Of a stretch of 64,000 nucleotides of DNA, positions 28,779-39,030 are shown in pieces (within the stretch, counting starts at the first letter, position 1; every line of letters starts with the position of its first letter). A program made the position numbers and the translations under genes. A model generated the notes under the pieces. The model had not been told where the DNA came from. It searched no databases and was given only the letters and a program-made list of their open reading frames with translations. Source of the DNA: Hyphomicrobiales bacterium. Its GTDB lineage: Bacteria > Pseudomonadota > Alphaproteobacteria > Rhizobiales > Rhizobiaceae. The DNA lies in NCBI GenBank assembly GCA_900467685.1, contig UBQX01000011.1, positions 124,001-188,000 of the forward strand, given 5' to 3'.

Positions 28779-30476
28779 TTATCGGGCTTTTAAGCGGCCC
28801 TTTTGCTCCAGCCGCCAGCCGATTTCCGGCAATTTGCCGACATCGAACACGATCTCGAGCTGGCGCGATCCGCGGATGCCGGACGAGTCGGCAAAGAAGA
28901 CGTCTTCTCCGACCTCGATCTTGGCGTCGATGCAGGTAAACGACCATGTCTGCGCATCGGGCGCGACCAGCAGAACTTCGTTTTCATCCACGGGCCGGAT
29001 CTGGATCGACGGGTGGATATGGAAGCGCGCCGTGGCCTGGAAGCCGCAATTCTCGGCCGGCTCTGCACCACCCTTGCCCATGAAGCGGTCACCGCCGCGA
29101 ATGATCGTGCCACTCGGATGCAGCTGGATGCTGCGCTCATGATAGAGTCCGAACTTGTCGAGATAGCCGTCATGGCTGGCTATCAGGATCTCGCCCTGCG
29201 GATCCTCCTTGCGCGTCGCCTCGACACGGCCGACCCCGCCGGTCACGACGGTGCCCAGGTCCGACAGGCGGCCAAAACTGTGGGATGACGTATCGTTGAG
29301 CGTCACCGTCGAATGCGCGGCCGTAGAACGGGCAAGCTGGCGGTAGTCTTCCGGTCCATAAAGCGGCGAGCCGGAATTGACGATCAGGCGATGCCCACCC
29401 GAGGACAATTCGAAGGATAGGCATCCCGCATGGGCATGCGTCGAGGTTTCCTGAGTGATCGGATAGCCGGTATCGACGATGATGGCCGTGCTGCTCGTGC
29501 CGATGCGCTGATAGCGCATGTAGGGCATGGCGCGGAACGGCTGGCCGGCAGATTCATCGTAACGCAGCACGGCGACGAGTTCCGTCGCCAGTGTTGCCGT
29601 CGCGCCGTTGAACAGGCTGAGTTCGCCGCTCTGGTGGCGGAAGAAGCGCAACGCCGGAAACATCCGGTCGATCGCCGGGATCAGCCGGGAAGGCATCTCG
29701 TAGCCGAGATTGACATAGGTCTGCCTGAGCGGCAGCAGTTCCATCAGCAGGTCGAGAATGGCGCGCGGATTGCGCGATATATGCCCGCCATCGGGAAGCA
29801 CCTGCCGGTCGAGCTCGCGGTCAAGGCTGGTGCCGGCACGTTGCACGGCAGCCAGCGTCGTGGGCAGCGAGAGGCTGGCCATGGCCAGAGCAATGCGGAT
29901 ACGCATGATCTCCATGCCGTCGCCCGCCGTGGGAGCGACCGAGCGAAGATAATCGACATGCATGCCGATGCTCTTCAGGAACCGGCGATAAAAGCCCAAC
30001 TGCGCCGATTTCAGGATGACCGGCGAATGCGAGAGCCAGGACATGAGCCGAAGCGCCGCCGTCTGCGGTCGCCAGACAGCGCTGTCATCGGGCCAGCGGT
30101 GGCGGGCGATCCAGTCCTGCGCGAGTTCCTGCGCCCGCTGATAGTGCTTGTCGCTCTTTGTCGCGCGGAAATCGCGCAGCCAGACGAAAGAATGCAGACG
30201 CGTCTGAAACTCGGGCGAGGGCGGATCGAGATCGAAGACCGAATCCTCCCCCGCATCAAGCGTGCGACCGGCAAGCGTAAAGCGACCGTTGAAGATTTCC
30301 TCGGCAATGAAGGGGTCTGAGGCGCGAAGGTCCGTCGGCGCCACAAGCAGCTTTTCAGGCGCTTTTCTGAATGTCTGGCGGAAACGGAAAACGCCGCCAT
30401 TTGCCGCCTGATGGACTTGGCGGATGCCGCTCCTCATGTAGAGGACAGACAATATCTTGCGGCCGACTGGCGCCAT
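28779..30476 (-). CDS. Heparinase II/III family protein
   Basis: A 565-residue protein with an N-terminal alpha/alpha toroid (about 60-330) and a C-terminal beta-sandwich of the heparinase II/III type (about 340-560, including the [11 protein letters not shown] segment around the putative catalytic His). Such proteins are polysaccharide lyases or inactive relatives acting on uronic-acid polymers. No signal peptide is evident, which is odd for an exported lyase. It lies between rsmB and purH on the same strand; a role in envelope or exopolysaccharide turnover is a guess. The substrate is unknown. Confidence 0.82.
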   Translation of the reverse strand: MAPVGRKILSVLYMRSGIRQVHQAANGGVFRFRQTFRKAPEKLLVAPTDLRASDPFIAEEIFNGRFTLAGRTLDAGEDSVFDLDPPSPEFQTRLHSFVWLRDFRATKSDKHYQRAQELAQDWIARHRWPDDSAVWRPQTAALRLMSWLSHSPVILKSAQLGFYRRFLKSIGMHVDYLRSVAPTAGDGMEIMRIRIALAMASLSLPTTLAAVQRAGTSLDRELDRQVLPDGGHISRNPRAILDLLMELLPLRQTYVNLGYEMPSRLIPAIDRMFPALRFFRHQSGELSLFNGATATLATELVAVLRYDESAGQPFRAMPYMRYQRIGTSSTAIIVDTGYPITQETSTHAHAGCLSFELSSGGHRLIVNSGSPLYGPEDYRQLARSTAAHSTVTLNDTSSHSFGRLSDLGTVVTGGVGRVEATRKEDPQGEILIASHDGYLDKFGLYHERSIQLHPSGTIIRGGDRFMGKGGAEPAENCGFQATARFHIHPSIQIRPVDENEVLLVAPDAQTWSFTCIDAKIEVGEDVFFADSSGIRGSRQLEIVFDVGKLPEIGWRLEQKGRLKAR

Positions 30477-30695
30477 GCGGACAGAAACTCTGGAGCAATT
30501 CCGGCAAAATGCGGAGCGGTTTGCGTTCGGAACTGCGTGAAAAAAACCGCCAGGGTATGTGAGCCGCTCATCCTCGACCCAAATACACGAGCATTCGGAC
30601 AGGATTCCTAGGCATAATCTGACGTTGCGTCAATTCAGGACGCCGGGAAGAACTGTTGATGGTAAATTAGCCAATGGCGAAACAAGGGCGCCGCC

Positions 30696-32084
30696 TCAGC
30701 TGTCTCGCCTCAGAACACAAGCGTAAAAACCGTCCATGCCGCTTGCAGCTGCTGTTTCGGTCTTGAGCATGGCAGGCGTTGTGCGCACCTCACCCTTTGC
30801 CGTGATCGCCTCGGAGAGGCCCGGCAAGACAGACGTCGGGACGGCAACGCGGGACACGGTCGGCATGCCCTGCAGCAACCGTTCGATCATCTCCTCGCCC
30901 TCGATCGGATCGAGCGAGCAATTGGAGAAAACGACGATGCCGCCCGGCTTGACCAGCGACAGCGCATGACGAAGCAGGCGCTCCTGCACACCGCCAAGCT
31001 TGCGAACATCATCAAGCCCCTTCGTCCACGGAACATCGGGATGACGGCGCGCCGTGCCGGTGGAGGAGCAGGGCGCGTCCAGAAGGGCTGCATCGAACAG
31101 CGCTTCCGGCTTGTATTCGCCAGCATTCCCCTCGATCAACTCCGCATCGAAACGCAGGCGATGCAGATTTTCCTTGAGCCGCTTGAGGCGGTTTGCCGAC
31201 ATGTCGAGCGCGGTTACCTTGGCACCCGCATGGATGAGCTGCGCCGTCTTTCCTCCCGGCGCTGCGCATAGATCAACCACGCGCTTACCCTGAAGATCGC
31301 CGAAGAGCCGGGCGGGGATCGCGGCGGCCGCATCCTGCACCCACCATTCGCCGTCCGCATAGCCTTCAAGGTCGACGACAGACCCTTCGTAATCCGCGAG
31401 CCGCACGCTGCCCGTCGGCAGCACAACGCCGCCCAACCGCTTCGCCCAGCCTTCAGGGTCAGATTTTACAGTGAGGTCGATGGCCGCGGGCGCCAGATGC
31501 GCCTCGGCAATCGCCAGAGCGGCATCTGGACCATAAATCGCCTTGAGGCGGGTCTGAAACCAGTCGGGAAGAGCGGGCACAGATGCGCCAACCTCCGCCA
31601 GAAGTCGTTCCTTGTCGGAAGAAAGGCGGCGGAGCAACGCATTGACCAGGCTGGCAAAGCGCTTGTTGCGCGGATCTTCGTTGGCCTGTTCGACGGCAAG
31701 ATCCACCGCCGCTCGATCCGGAACATCGAGATAGAGGATCTGCGCCGCAGCAACCGCCAGAACATGTTGAAGCGCCCGCGCGCCATCGGGTAGCGGCGTC
31801 TTCAGCAACGAGCCGATCATCGCATCGATACGCGGCAGGTGCCGGAGCGCCGTATTCAGGATCGCCCGCACAAGACCGCGATCCGCCGGTGACAGCGCCA
31901 TATAGACCGGGTTTCCACCCGTCTGGTCGAGCATGCCGTCCAGCGACGCCTTCTTGTCTATGACGGCGGCAAGCAGCCGAGACGCCGCCTGGCGCGCCGC
32001 AAGACCGGGTTTATCGGAGGATTTGGATGCGCCACGAAAGGCGGAGCCCGGCTTCGGCCGGACCGGTTTTGACGTCAAGACCAT
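30696..32084 (-). CDS. rsmB: 16S rRNA (cytosine-5) methyltransferase RsmB
   Basis: A 462-residue RsmB/NOL1/NOP2/Sun-type methyltransferase that modifies C967 of 16S rRNA using SAM. An N-terminal NusB-like RNA-binding domain (about 25-150) precedes the Rossmann methyltransferase. The SAM loop is [10 protein letters not shown]; the two conserved cysteines are in DAPCSSTGT and SNCSLDP. The start overlaps the 3' end of htpX by ten bases, which implies translational coupling. The N-terminal 20 residues are basic and unlike the E. coli protein. Confidence 0.9.
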   Translation of the reverse strand: MVLTSKPVRPKPGSAFRGASKSSDKPGLAARQAASRLLAAVIDKKASLDGMLDQTGGNPVYMALSPADRGLVRAILNTALRHLPRIDAMIGSLLKTPLPDGARALQHVLAVAAAQILYLDVPDRAAVDLAVEQANEDPRNKRFASLVNALLRRLSSDKERLLAEVGASVPALPDWFQTRLKAIYGPDAALAIAEAHLAPAAIDLTVKSDPEGWAKRLGGVVLPTGSVRLADYEGSVVDLEGYADGEWWVQDAAAAIPARLFGDLQGKRVVDLCAAPGGKTAQLIHAGAKVTALDMSANRLKRLKENLHRLRFDAELIEGNAGEYKPEALFDAALLDAPCSSTGTARRHPDVPWTKGLDDVRKLGGVQERLLRHALSLVKPGGIVVFSNCSLDPIEGEEMIERLLQGMPTVSRVAVPTSVLPGLSEAITAKGEVRTTPAMLKTETAAASGMDGFYACVLRRDS

Positions 32085-33031
32085 GGTCCTTCGGGTGAGT
32101 GTGTCCGCCTCGTACCGGAAGAAACACTCGGTACCGATCGCGCATTGCGGGTCGGATTAGCAGTCGGGCGCGGCGGCGTCGATCCGTAATTGCCGCCGGA
32201 AGCCATTTTTTCAAGCTCGGCGACGCGATTATCTGTGTTCGGATGCGTCGAGAACAAGTTATCCATCCGCTCCCCGGAGAGCGGATTGATGATGAACATA
32301 TGCGCAGTGGCCGGATTATGCTCAGCCTGCATGTTCGGCACCTGATGGGCATAGGCCTCGATCTTGCGCAGCGCCGAGGCGAGCCAGAGCGGCTGACCGC
32401 AGATTTCCGCACCACGGCGATCCGCCTCATATTCGCGCGTCCGGCTGATTGCCATCTGCACCAGCATCGCAGCAAACGGTGCGACGATCATGGCAATCAG
32501 CGTGCCGACAATGCCGAACCCATTGTTTTCGCGCCGGTCGCCGAAGAAGAAGGCGAAGTTGCCGAGCATGGAGATCGCACCGGCCAGCGTCGCCGTGATC
32601 GTCATCGTCAGGGTGTCGCGATGTTCGATATGCGCCAGTTCATGCGCCATAACGCCGGCCACTTCCTCGCGGCTCAGCGCATTGAGCAAGCCGACGGAGG
32701 CGGCGACCGCTGCATTCTCGGGGTTACGGCCGGTCGCAAAGGCGTTCGGCTGGTCGGAATTGATAATGTAGACGCGTGGCATCGGCAGGTTGGCCCGCTG
32801 CGCGAGGTCGCGCACGATGGCGTAATATTCAGGTGCGCTCTCCGCATCGACCTCCTGCGCGCCATACATGCGCAGAACCATGCTGTCGGCATTCCACCAG
32901 GAAAACAGGTTCGTGGCGGCCGCGACTAGAAATGCGATCATCATGCCCGCCTTGCCGCCCAGCGCAAATCCAACCGCCATGAACAGGGCGGTCATGACGG
33001 CGAGCAGCATCGCGGTTCTCATCGTATTCAT
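32075..33031 (-). CDS. htpX: Membrane zinc metalloprotease HtpX
   Basis: A 318-residue M48-family membrane protease that degrades misfolded inner-membrane proteins. Two N-terminal transmembrane helices ([20 protein letters not shown] and the next one) precede the [10 protein letters not shown] zinc motif near residue 132. Two more hydrophobic segments and the [10 protein letters not shown] third-ligand motif follow. The start at 33031 has GAGGAACGACG just before it; upstream in-frame codons to 33064 are not family-like. A proline- and serine-rich tail runs into rsmB. Confidence 0.94.
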   Translation of the reverse strand: MNTMRTAMLLAVMTALFMAVGFALGGKAGMMIAFLVAAATNLFSWWNADSMVLRMYGAQEVDAESAPEYYAIVRDLAQRANLPMPRVYIINSDQPNAFATGRNPENAAVAASVGLLNALSREEVAGVMAHELAHIEHRDTLTMTITATLAGAISMLGNFAFFFGDRRENNGFGIVGTLIAMIVAPFAAMLVQMAISRTREYEADRRGAEICGQPLWLASALRKIEAYAHQVPNMQAEHNPATAHMFIINPLSGERMDNLFSTHPNTDNRVAELEKMASGGNYGSTPPRPTANPTRNARSVPSVSSGTRRTHSPEGPWS

Positions 33032-33153
33032 CGTCGTTCCTCGTAACGGCGCGTCCATAGACATCGATCGCCTGAGCCAAGTCCTTTTGCTGCGGCGAAA
33101 ATGTACTTATATGATGGATATCAGAAGCCTGAACTTCAATATACGAGACTGCG

Positions 33154-33372
33154 ATGACCGACGAACGCGCCCCGATCGACAATTCAACCGAAACCCCGGT
33201 GGAACCGAAGAAGGAGCTTTCGCCTGCAGCCCTGCGCGCGCTGGCGGAAGCGGAGGCGCGACGTGAGGCCGAGAAGCAGACAGAGCAGCCCAAGGAAATC
33301 GGCGGCCGCGGCGGCGCGGACCCGGCCCGCTTTGGCGACTGGGAAATCAAGGGTCGCGCCATCGATTTCTGA
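33154..33372 (+). CDS. DUF1674 protein (SDHAF4-like succinate dehydrogenase assembly factor)
   Basis: A 72-residue protein with a charged N-terminus and the conserved C-terminal DUF1674 stretch GGRGGADPARFGDWEIKGR. That domain is shared with mitochondrial SDHAF4, which helps flavinylated SdhA assemble into succinate dehydrogenase. The bacterial role is inferred by homology. It is divergent from htpX and followed after 30 bp by the nuclease-like gene. Confidence 0.85.
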   Translation: MTDERAPIDNSTETPVEPKKELSPAALRALAEAEARREAEKQTEQPKEIGGRGGADPARFGDWEIKGRAIDF

Positions 33373-33402
33373 GATCGGTAATTATTCCTATTTTCTTCCC
33401 AC

Positions 33403-33882
33403 ATGAATAAGTATATATTCCTATTCATGATCCGAGTCGCCGCCGTTTTCGCTATCCTTCTATGCCTAACTCCGCCAGCCGGCGCGATGGAGTTTCCCAT
33501 GCGGCATGTCGAGGGACCGATCTCGGCCGATGTTTTGCGCGTACTGGACGGCGATACAGTCGAGGTGCGCGCCTATCCTTGGCCGCAGCAAAGCGTCGAT
33601 GTGCTGGTTCGCCTGCGCGGCATCGATGCGCCGGAAATCCACTCGAAATGTGAAACAGAACGGGCGAGGGCAGAGATGGCCAAAGCTCGCCTCTCCGGCA
33701 TGGTCGCAGAACAAAAACACGTTTTCCTGACCGACATAGGCGGCGACAAATATTTCGGACGGGTCGTCGCCAATCTCGGCCTTGAGGACGGAGAAGATGC
33801 GGCGAGCACACTGATCCTCGAAAATCTCGTCCAACCCTATGACGGCGGTCATAAGGAGCGTCCGCTCTGTCCGTCTTCATAA
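33403..33882 (+). CDS. Secreted thermonuclease-like (SNase) protein
   Basis: A 159-residue protein with an N-terminal signal peptide (IRVAAVFAILLCLTPPAGA) and a staphylococcal-nuclease-like OB fold: VLDGDTVEVRA, RLRGIDAPEI and a KYFGRVVA strand. The Asp and Arg positions of the calcium-dependent active site are partly visible. The usual C-terminal helix is shortened, so full nuclease activity is not certain. An internal ATG at 33427 gives a tidier signal peptide. It is likely periplasmic or secreted. Confidence 0.82.
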   Translation: MNKYIFLFMIRVAAVFAILLCLTPPAGAMEFPMRHVEGPISADVLRVLDGDTVEVRAYPWPQQSVDVLVRLRGIDAPEIHSKCETERARAEMAKARLSGMVAEQKHVFLTDIGGDKYFGRVVANLGLEDGEDAASTLILENLVQPYDGGHKERPLCPSS

Positions 33883-33888
33883 ACGCAA

Positions 33889-33911
33889 AAGACCCGGCAC
33901 AAGGCCGGGTC
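33889..33911. terminator. Bidirectional terminator between the nuclease gene and acsA
   Basis: A GACCCGGC/GCCGGGTC stem with a 5-nt loop is flanked by AAAA on the left, giving TTTTGCGTTT on the minus strand. It mainly serves acsA. Confidence 0.82.
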
Positions 33912-33934
33912 TTCGGGGATGATTCGTAACCTGT

Positions 33935-35887
33935 TCAGCCCTTGCGGTTCTGCCGGTTCTCGATCAGGTCTTCGACAACCGTCGGATCGGCCAGCGTCGA
34001 GGTATCGCCCAGCGAGCCGAAATCGTCCTCGGCGATCTTGCGCAGAATGCGGCGCATGATCTTGCCCGAGCGGGTCTTCGGCAGGCCGGGCGCAAACTGG
34101 ATCTTGTCCGGCGAAGCAATCGGTCCGATCTCCTTGCGCACATGCGCGACGAGATCCTTGCGCAGTTGCTCGCTGCCATCGTGGCCGTTCATCAGCGTGA
34201 CATAGCAATAGATGCCCTGACCCTTGAGATCGTGCGGATAGCCAACAACGGCGGCTTCCGAAACCGCATCGTGCGAAACGAGCGCCGATTCGACTTCCGC
34301 CGTGCCCATGCGGTGGCCGGATACGTTGATCACGTCGTCGACGCGTCCAGTGATCCAGTAATAGCCATCCTCATCGCGGCGGCAGCCGTCGCCTGTGAAA
34401 TACTTGCCCTTGTAGGTGGAGAAATAGGTCTGGATGAAGCGATCATGATCGCCATAGACCGTGCGCGCCTGGCCCGGCCAGGAATCCGTGATGCAGAGAT
34501 TGCCGTCGGTCGCACCGTCCAGAACCTTGCCTTCCGAATCGACCAGCTGCGGCTTGACACCGAAGAATGGCCGCGTTGCGGAGCCCGGCTTGAGGTCGGT
34601 CGCGCCCGGCAGAGGCGTGATCATCACGCCGCCGGTTTCCGTCTGCCACCATGTATCGACAATGGGGCAGCGCTTGTCGCCGACGACGTTGTAATACCAT
34701 TCCCAGGCTTCGGGGTTGATCGGCTCGCCGACCGAACCCATCGTGCGCAGCGAGGCGCGCGAGGCGCGCTTCACGAACTGGTCGCCCGCGCCCATCAGAG
34801 CGCGGATCGCAGTCGGCGCAGTGTAGAAGATGTTGACCTTGTGCTTGTCGACGACGTCCCAGAAGCGGCCGGCATCCGGATAGTTCGGCACGCCCTCGAA
34901 CATCAGTGTCGTCGCACCATTCGCCAGCGGCCCATAGACGATATAGGAATGGCCCGTGACCCAGCCCACATCGGCCGTGCACCAGTAGATATCGCCGTCC
35001 TGATAGTCGAAGACATATTGATGGGTCATCGAGGCATAGACGAGATAACCGCCCGTCGTGTGCAGCACGCCCTTCGGCTTGCCGGTGGAGCCCGACGTGT
35101 AGAGGATGAAAAGCGGGTCTTCCGCCTTCATCTTGGCCGGCGGGCAATCGGGCTTCGCGGCCTTCGTCGCCTCGTGATACCAGATATCACGGGTGTCGAA
35201 CCATTCCGTCTTGCCGCCGGTGCGGCGAACGACCAGAACCTTGTCGACTTCGACGCCCGCGCGCGACGCGATTTCGATCGCAAGGTCTGTGTTGTGCTTG
35301 AGCGGAACGGTCTTGCCACCGCGCAGACCCTCGTCTGCCGTGATGACAAAGGTCGACTGGCAGTCGATGATGCGGCCGGCAAGTGCGTCCGGGGAGAAGC
35401 CGCCAAAAACGATGGAGTGGATGGCGCCGATACGCGCGCAGGCGAGCATCGCATAGGCCGCTTCCGGGATCATCGGCATGTAGATGGTGACGCGGTCGCC
35501 CTTCTTGACGCCGTTCGACTTCAGCACGTTCGAGAGGCGGCAGACCTGATCGTAAAGTTCGCGATAGGTGATCTTCTTGTCGTCGTACGGATTGTCGCCT
35601 TCCCAGATGATGGCGACCTGATCGCCACGCGAAACCAGATGGCGATCGATGCAGTTATAGGCGACGTTGGTGATCCCGTCCTCGAACCACTTGATCGAGA
35701 CTTTCCCCGTGAACGAGGTGTTTTTCACCTTGGTGAAGGGCTTGAACCAGTCGATGCGGGTGCCGTGCTTGGCCCAGAACTTCTCCGGATTGTCGGAGCT
35801 TTCCTTGTACCACTTCAGATACTTGTCATTGTCGATCAAGGTCCGCGCCTTCGCGGTCTTCAAAACGGGATAGGTCGTGCCTGACAT
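33935..35887 (-). CDS. acsA: Acetyl-CoA synthetase
   Basis: A 650-residue AMP-forming acyl-CoA synthetase that activates acetate through acetyl-AMP. The P-loop [11 protein letters not shown], the acetate-pocket Trp in the DTWWQTETG motif and the C-terminal [11 protein letters not shown] (the Lys acetylated in other Acs enzymes) are all present. Full length and the N-terminal domain match Acs. A related acyl-CoA synthetase (prpE) lies about 1.1 kb away on the same strand beyond trcR, so the two may be paralogues with different chain preference. Confidence 0.95.
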   Translation of the reverse strand: MSGTTYPVLKTAKARTLIDNDKYLKWYKESSDNPEKFWAKHGTRIDWFKPFTKVKNTSFTGKVSIKWFEDGITNVAYNCIDRHLVSRGDQVAIIWEGDNPYDDKKITYRELYDQVCRLSNVLKSNGVKKGDRVTIYMPMIPEAAYAMLACARIGAIHSIVFGGFSPDALAGRIIDCQSTFVITADEGLRGGKTVPLKHNTDLAIEIASRAGVEVDKVLVVRRTGGKTEWFDTRDIWYHEATKAAKPDCPPAKMKAEDPLFILYTSGSTGKPKGVLHTTGGYLVYASMTHQYVFDYQDGDIYWCTADVGWVTGHSYIVYGPLANGATTLMFEGVPNYPDAGRFWDVVDKHKVNIFYTAPTAIRALMGAGDQFVKRASRASLRTMGSVGEPINPEAWEWYYNVVGDKRCPIVDTWWQTETGGVMITPLPGATDLKPGSATRPFFGVKPQLVDSEGKVLDGATDGNLCITDSWPGQARTVYGDHDRFIQTYFSTYKGKYFTGDGCRRDEDGYYWITGRVDDVINVSGHRMGTAEVESALVSHDAVSEAAVVGYPHDLKGQGIYCYVTLMNGHDGSEQLRKDLVAHVRKEIGPIASPDKIQFAPGLPKTRSGKIMRRILRKIAEDDFGSLGDTSTLADPTVVEDLIENRQNRKG

Positions 35888-36200
35888 GAACGCTCCTCCG
35901 AAACTCCTCGCAAACGTGCATGCCCTCTCGCCTGCCGGCGATACCGATGGACATCACGCAAATCCTGTTGCCGAAACGGATACTTGAAAGAAGCCTCCAC
36001 TTCAGCGACGGGCACCTCCGACCCGCGTGAAACGAGTTTTATCATCTAAAATCAAGCTATCAATGCGACTTTGGTCATTTGTCGGAAGCAGAATTGCAAT
36101 TCTGCGCCAAAACGGCTATACGACCTTCCATATCCCGGAAATCAAGAGTGGTACTACCACGGCCCGCGACACCGGCGCGGACGACTGAAGGACTCTATGC
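35888..36200. promoter_or_regulatory. 313-bp divergent promoter region between acsA and trcR
   Basis: No gene is visible here. The region contains the leader of trcR with a good promoter candidate and an 18-bp palindrome at 36088-36105 (separate entry). The acsA promoter must lie on the other side; I could not define its elements. Confidence 0.5.
36088..36122 (+). promoter_or_regulatory. Candidate trcR promoter overlapped by an 18-bp palindrome
   Basis: TTGCAA (36094-36099), exactly 17 bp and TATACG (36117-36122) form a credible sigma-70 promoter, 78 bp before trcR. The perfect palindrome GCAGAATTGCAATTCTGC (36088-36105) covers the whole -35 hexamer, which is the geometry of a repressor operator. 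Confidence 0.5.
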
Positions 36201-36902
36201 ATGGCCCAACAATTGCTGATGCCCAAGGCGACCGCCGTCTGGCTTGTCGACAATACCGCCCTGTCATTCGAGCAGATTGCGCAGTTCTGCAAGCTGCATC
36301 CGCTGGAAGTGAAAGCCATCGCTGACGGCGAAAGCGCACAGGGCATCAAGGGTCTTGATCCCATCTCCACCGGCCAGCTGTCGCGCGAGGAAATCGCCCG
36401 CGCCGAAGGCAATCCGGCACATAAGCTGAAACTGTCCGAGCCGAAGGTTCGCGTGCCTGAATCCAAGCGCAAGGGCCCACGTTACACGCCGGTCTCCAAG
36501 CGTCAGGACCGTCCGAACGCCATTCTCTGGCTCGTGCGCAACCATCCGGAACTGAAGGACGCGCAAATCTCGCGTCTCGTCGGCACGACCAAGTCGACCA
36601 TCGAACAGATCCGCGAACGCACCCACTGGAACTCGGCAAACCTTGCCGCCATGGATCCGGTGACGCTCGGCCTCTGCTCGCAGATCGATCTCGACCTCGA
36701 AGTCGAAAAGGCCTCCAAGGGCCGTCCGCTGCCGACCGCCGAAGAACTCGGCGCAACGCTGCAGCCGGCACGCGAAACCGAGCGCTACCCCTATGGCGAC
36801 GACCAGCCGGAAGAAAAGTCGCTCGACGCCGACGCCGTCTTCGCCAAGCTCAAGTCGCTCAAGTCGACCCGCAACGAAGACGAAGAAGAAGACAATTTCT
36901 GA
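36201..36902 (+). CDS. trcR: Cell-cycle transcriptional regulator TrcR (DUF1013)
   Basis: A 233-residue DUF1013 protein beginning MAQQLLMPKATAVWLVDNT. In Caulobacter, TrcR tracks with RNA polymerase and tunes cell-cycle genes. The N-terminal half contains HTH-like helices (LSFEQIAQFCKLHPLEVKAI and a second at ISRLVGTTKSTIEQI); the tail is strongly acidic (EDEEEDNF). The gene is single and flanked by a promoter with a long palindrome and a strong terminator, which points to autonomous regulation. Rhizobial function is inferred from Caulobacter. Confidence 0.9.
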   Translation: MAQQLLMPKATAVWLVDNTALSFEQIAQFCKLHPLEVKAIADGESAQGIKGLDPISTGQLSREEIARAEGNPAHKLKLSEPKVRVPESKRKGPRYTPVSKRQDRPNAILWLVRNHPELKDAQISRLVGTTKSTIEQIRERTHWNSANLAAMDPVTLGLCSQIDLDLEVEKASKGRPLPTAEELGATLQPARETERYPYGDDQPEEKSLDADAVFAKLKSLKSTRNEDEEEDNF

Positions 36903-36926
36903 GCTGTTTCAGAGCGCTGAAAAAAG

Positions 36927-36953
36927 AAACCCGGCCATCGAGCCGGGTTTTTT
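36927..36953. terminator. Bidirectional terminator between trcR and prpE
   Basis: A 9-bp stem AAACCCGGC/GCCGGGTTT with a 6-nt loop is followed by TTT on the plus strand, and by a T-rich stretch on the minus strand. Confidence 0.9.
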
Positions 36954-36970
36954 GTTGCCTGAATTAAGCT

Positions 36971-36984
36971 GATTCACGTGAAAC
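36971..36984. other. parS-like palindrome 3 (variant with GANTC)
   Basis: GATTCACGTGAAAC matches the parS core at 13 of 14 positions. The change creates GATTC, a CcrM site. It lies between the trcR terminator and the prpE stop codon and is identical in sequence to site 5. Confidence 0.62.
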
Positions 36985-37013
36985 CGAGCGTGCGCCCGGT
37001 CTTAGGAGGCACC

Positions 37014-38927
37014 TTACAGAACATGTGGATGCGGCAGGCCATGCGCCTTCAGCGCCGCCTCGATTTCACCGAGCACCGCCGGGTCCTCGATGGTCGCCGG
37101 CATCTTCCAGGTCTCGCCATCGGCGATCTTCTGCATCGTCCCACGCAAGACCTTGCCAGAACGTGTCTTCGGCAGGCGCTTGACGCAGGTTGCGAGCTTG
37201 AAGGCGGCGACCGGGCCGATGTGATGGCGGACAAGGTCTATCACTTCCTTCTCGATCGTCCGTTCCGGCTTCGTCACGCCGCTGTTCAGCACCAGGAAGC
37301 CGCAAGGCACCTGGCCTTTGATATCGTCCTGGACACCAATCACGGCCGCCTCCGCGACATCCGGATGGCTGGCGCAGACTTCTTCCATCGCGCCGGTCGA
37401 CAACCGGTGGCCGGCGCAATTGATGATGTCGTCCGTGCGCGCCATGATGAAGAGATAGCCGTCGTCATCGATGTAGCCGGCATCGGCCGTCTTGTAGTAG
37501 CCGGGAAACTCCTCGAGATAGGCGTGCCGGAACCGCTCGTCGGCGTTCCACAGCGTCGGCAGGCTGCCCGGGGGCAGGGGGAGTTTCACGACGACGTTGC
37601 CAAGAGTTCCTGCCGGCACCGCATGACCGGCATCATCGAGAACCTGCACGTCATAACCCGGCATTGGCACCGTTGGAGAGCCGTATTTCACCGGCAGCAA
37701 ACCAAGCCCCGCCGGATTGCCGGCAATCACCCAGCCCGTTTCCGTCTGCCACCAGTGATCGACCACCGGCACCTTCAGATGCTCTTCCGCCCATTTGATC
37801 GTATCCGGGTCTGCCCGCTCACCGGCCAGGAACAGGGTTCGCAGTGATGGCATCGGAATTTCCTTGAGGAATGAACCTTTCGGGTCTTCCTTGCGGATAG
37901 CGCGAAACGCTGTCGGGGCAGTGAAGAAGGCGGTGACATTGTGCTTCTGGATCACACGCCAGAATGTACCGGCGTCCGGCGTACCGATCGGCTTGCCTTC
38001 GAAGAGCACGGATGTATTGCCGGAAATCAGCGGCCCATAGACGATATAGGAATGACCGACCACCCAGCCGATATCCGAGGCCGCCCAGAAGGTTTCGCCC
38101 GGCTTCACGCCGTAGAAATTGCGCATCGTCCAGTAGAGCGCAACGAGGTGCCCGCCATTGTCGCGCACGACGCCCTTGGGCTGGCCCGTTGTGCCGGAGG
38201 TGTAGAGCACATAGAGCGGATCGGTCGCGGCGACTGGCACGCAGCCGATCTCGCCGCCACGATGCTGCGCGACCAGCGCGTCGAAATCGTGATCCAGCCC
38301 ATGGGTCAGTGGCGCAGACAATTCCGGCCGCTGGTAGACGAGGCAGGCCGCCGGCTTGTGGTGAGCCAGCTCGATCGCCTCATCCAGCATCGGCTTGTAG
38401 GGCACCACGCGGCCCGGCTCGATGCCGCAGCTTGCCGAAATGATCAGCTTGGCCTTGCTGTCATCGATGCGGGTCGCGAGTTCCGGCCCCGCAAAGCCGC
38501 CGAAGACGACGGAATGCACGGCACCCAGTCGCGCGCAGGCGAGCATGGAAAGCACGGCCTGCAGGATCATCGGCATGTAGATGATGACGCGATCGCCCTT
38601 CTCGACGCCGAGCGAGCGCATGGAAAGCGCGATCGCCTTCACCTCGTTAAGCGCTTCCGCATAGGTGATGGCCGAAGACCGGCCCGTGATCGGGCTCTCG
38701 ATGACGAAAGCGTTGCGGTCGCCTTGCCCCGCGGCCACATGCCGATCGAGCGCGTTGTAGCAGGTGTTTGTCACGCCATCCGGAAACCACCGGCCGTAGA
38801 CCCCGGCTGACGCATCGAAGGCGCGCTTTGGCTTCTCGAACCAGTCTATCGCTTCCGACTGCCGCATCCAGAAAGCTTCCGGATCGGTTTTCCACGCCGC
38901 GTAAGCGGCCTCATATCCCTGACGCAT
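37014..38927 (-). CDS. prpE: Propionyl-CoA synthetase
   Basis: A 637-residue AMP-forming acyl-CoA synthetase of the PrpE type that activates propionate. It has the P-loop YTSGTTGQPKG, HWWQTETGW, and PKTRSGKVLRG with the adenylation Lys. The N-terminus (MRQGYEAAYAAWKTDPEAF) and the LSTGAMEE segment distinguish PrpE from Acs. It is not next to methylcitrate-cycle genes in this window, and rhizobia usually pass propionyl-CoA through methylmalonyl-CoA. The substrate is assigned by homology. Confidence 0.9.
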   Translation of the reverse strand: MRQGYEAAYAAWKTDPEAFWMRQSEAIDWFEKPKRAFDASAGVYGRWFPDGVTNTCYNALDRHVAAGQGDRNAFVIESPITGRSSAITYAEALNEVKAIALSMRSLGVEKGDRVIIYMPMILQAVLSMLACARLGAVHSVVFGGFAGPELATRIDDSKAKLIISASCGIEPGRVVPYKPMLDEAIELAHHKPAACLVYQRPELSAPLTHGLDHDFDALVAQHRGGEIGCVPVAATDPLYVLYTSGTTGQPKGVVRDNGGHLVALYWTMRNFYGVKPGETFWAASDIGWVVGHSYIVYGPLISGNTSVLFEGKPIGTPDAGTFWRVIQKHNVTAFFTAPTAFRAIRKEDPKGSFLKEIPMPSLRTLFLAGERADPDTIKWAEEHLKVPVVDHWWQTETGWVIAGNPAGLGLLPVKYGSPTVPMPGYDVQVLDDAGHAVPAGTLGNVVVKLPLPPGSLPTLWNADERFRHAYLEEFPGYYKTADAGYIDDDGYLFIMARTDDIINCAGHRLSTGAMEEVCASHPDVAEAAVIGVQDDIKGQVPCGFLVLNSGVTKPERTIEKEVIDLVRHHIGPVAAFKLATCVKRLPKTRSGKVLRGTMQKIADGETWKMPATIEDPAVLGEIEAALKAHGLPHPHVL

Positions 38928-39030
38928 ATCTTCCTCCCGGCGCGTTCCCAGTCGCGCTTCAGGAGGCGAAGTCTACTCGACACAAAAGCGTCGAAGAACC
39001 CCGACAAAAGGCCAATGGATGCGAGTTAGC

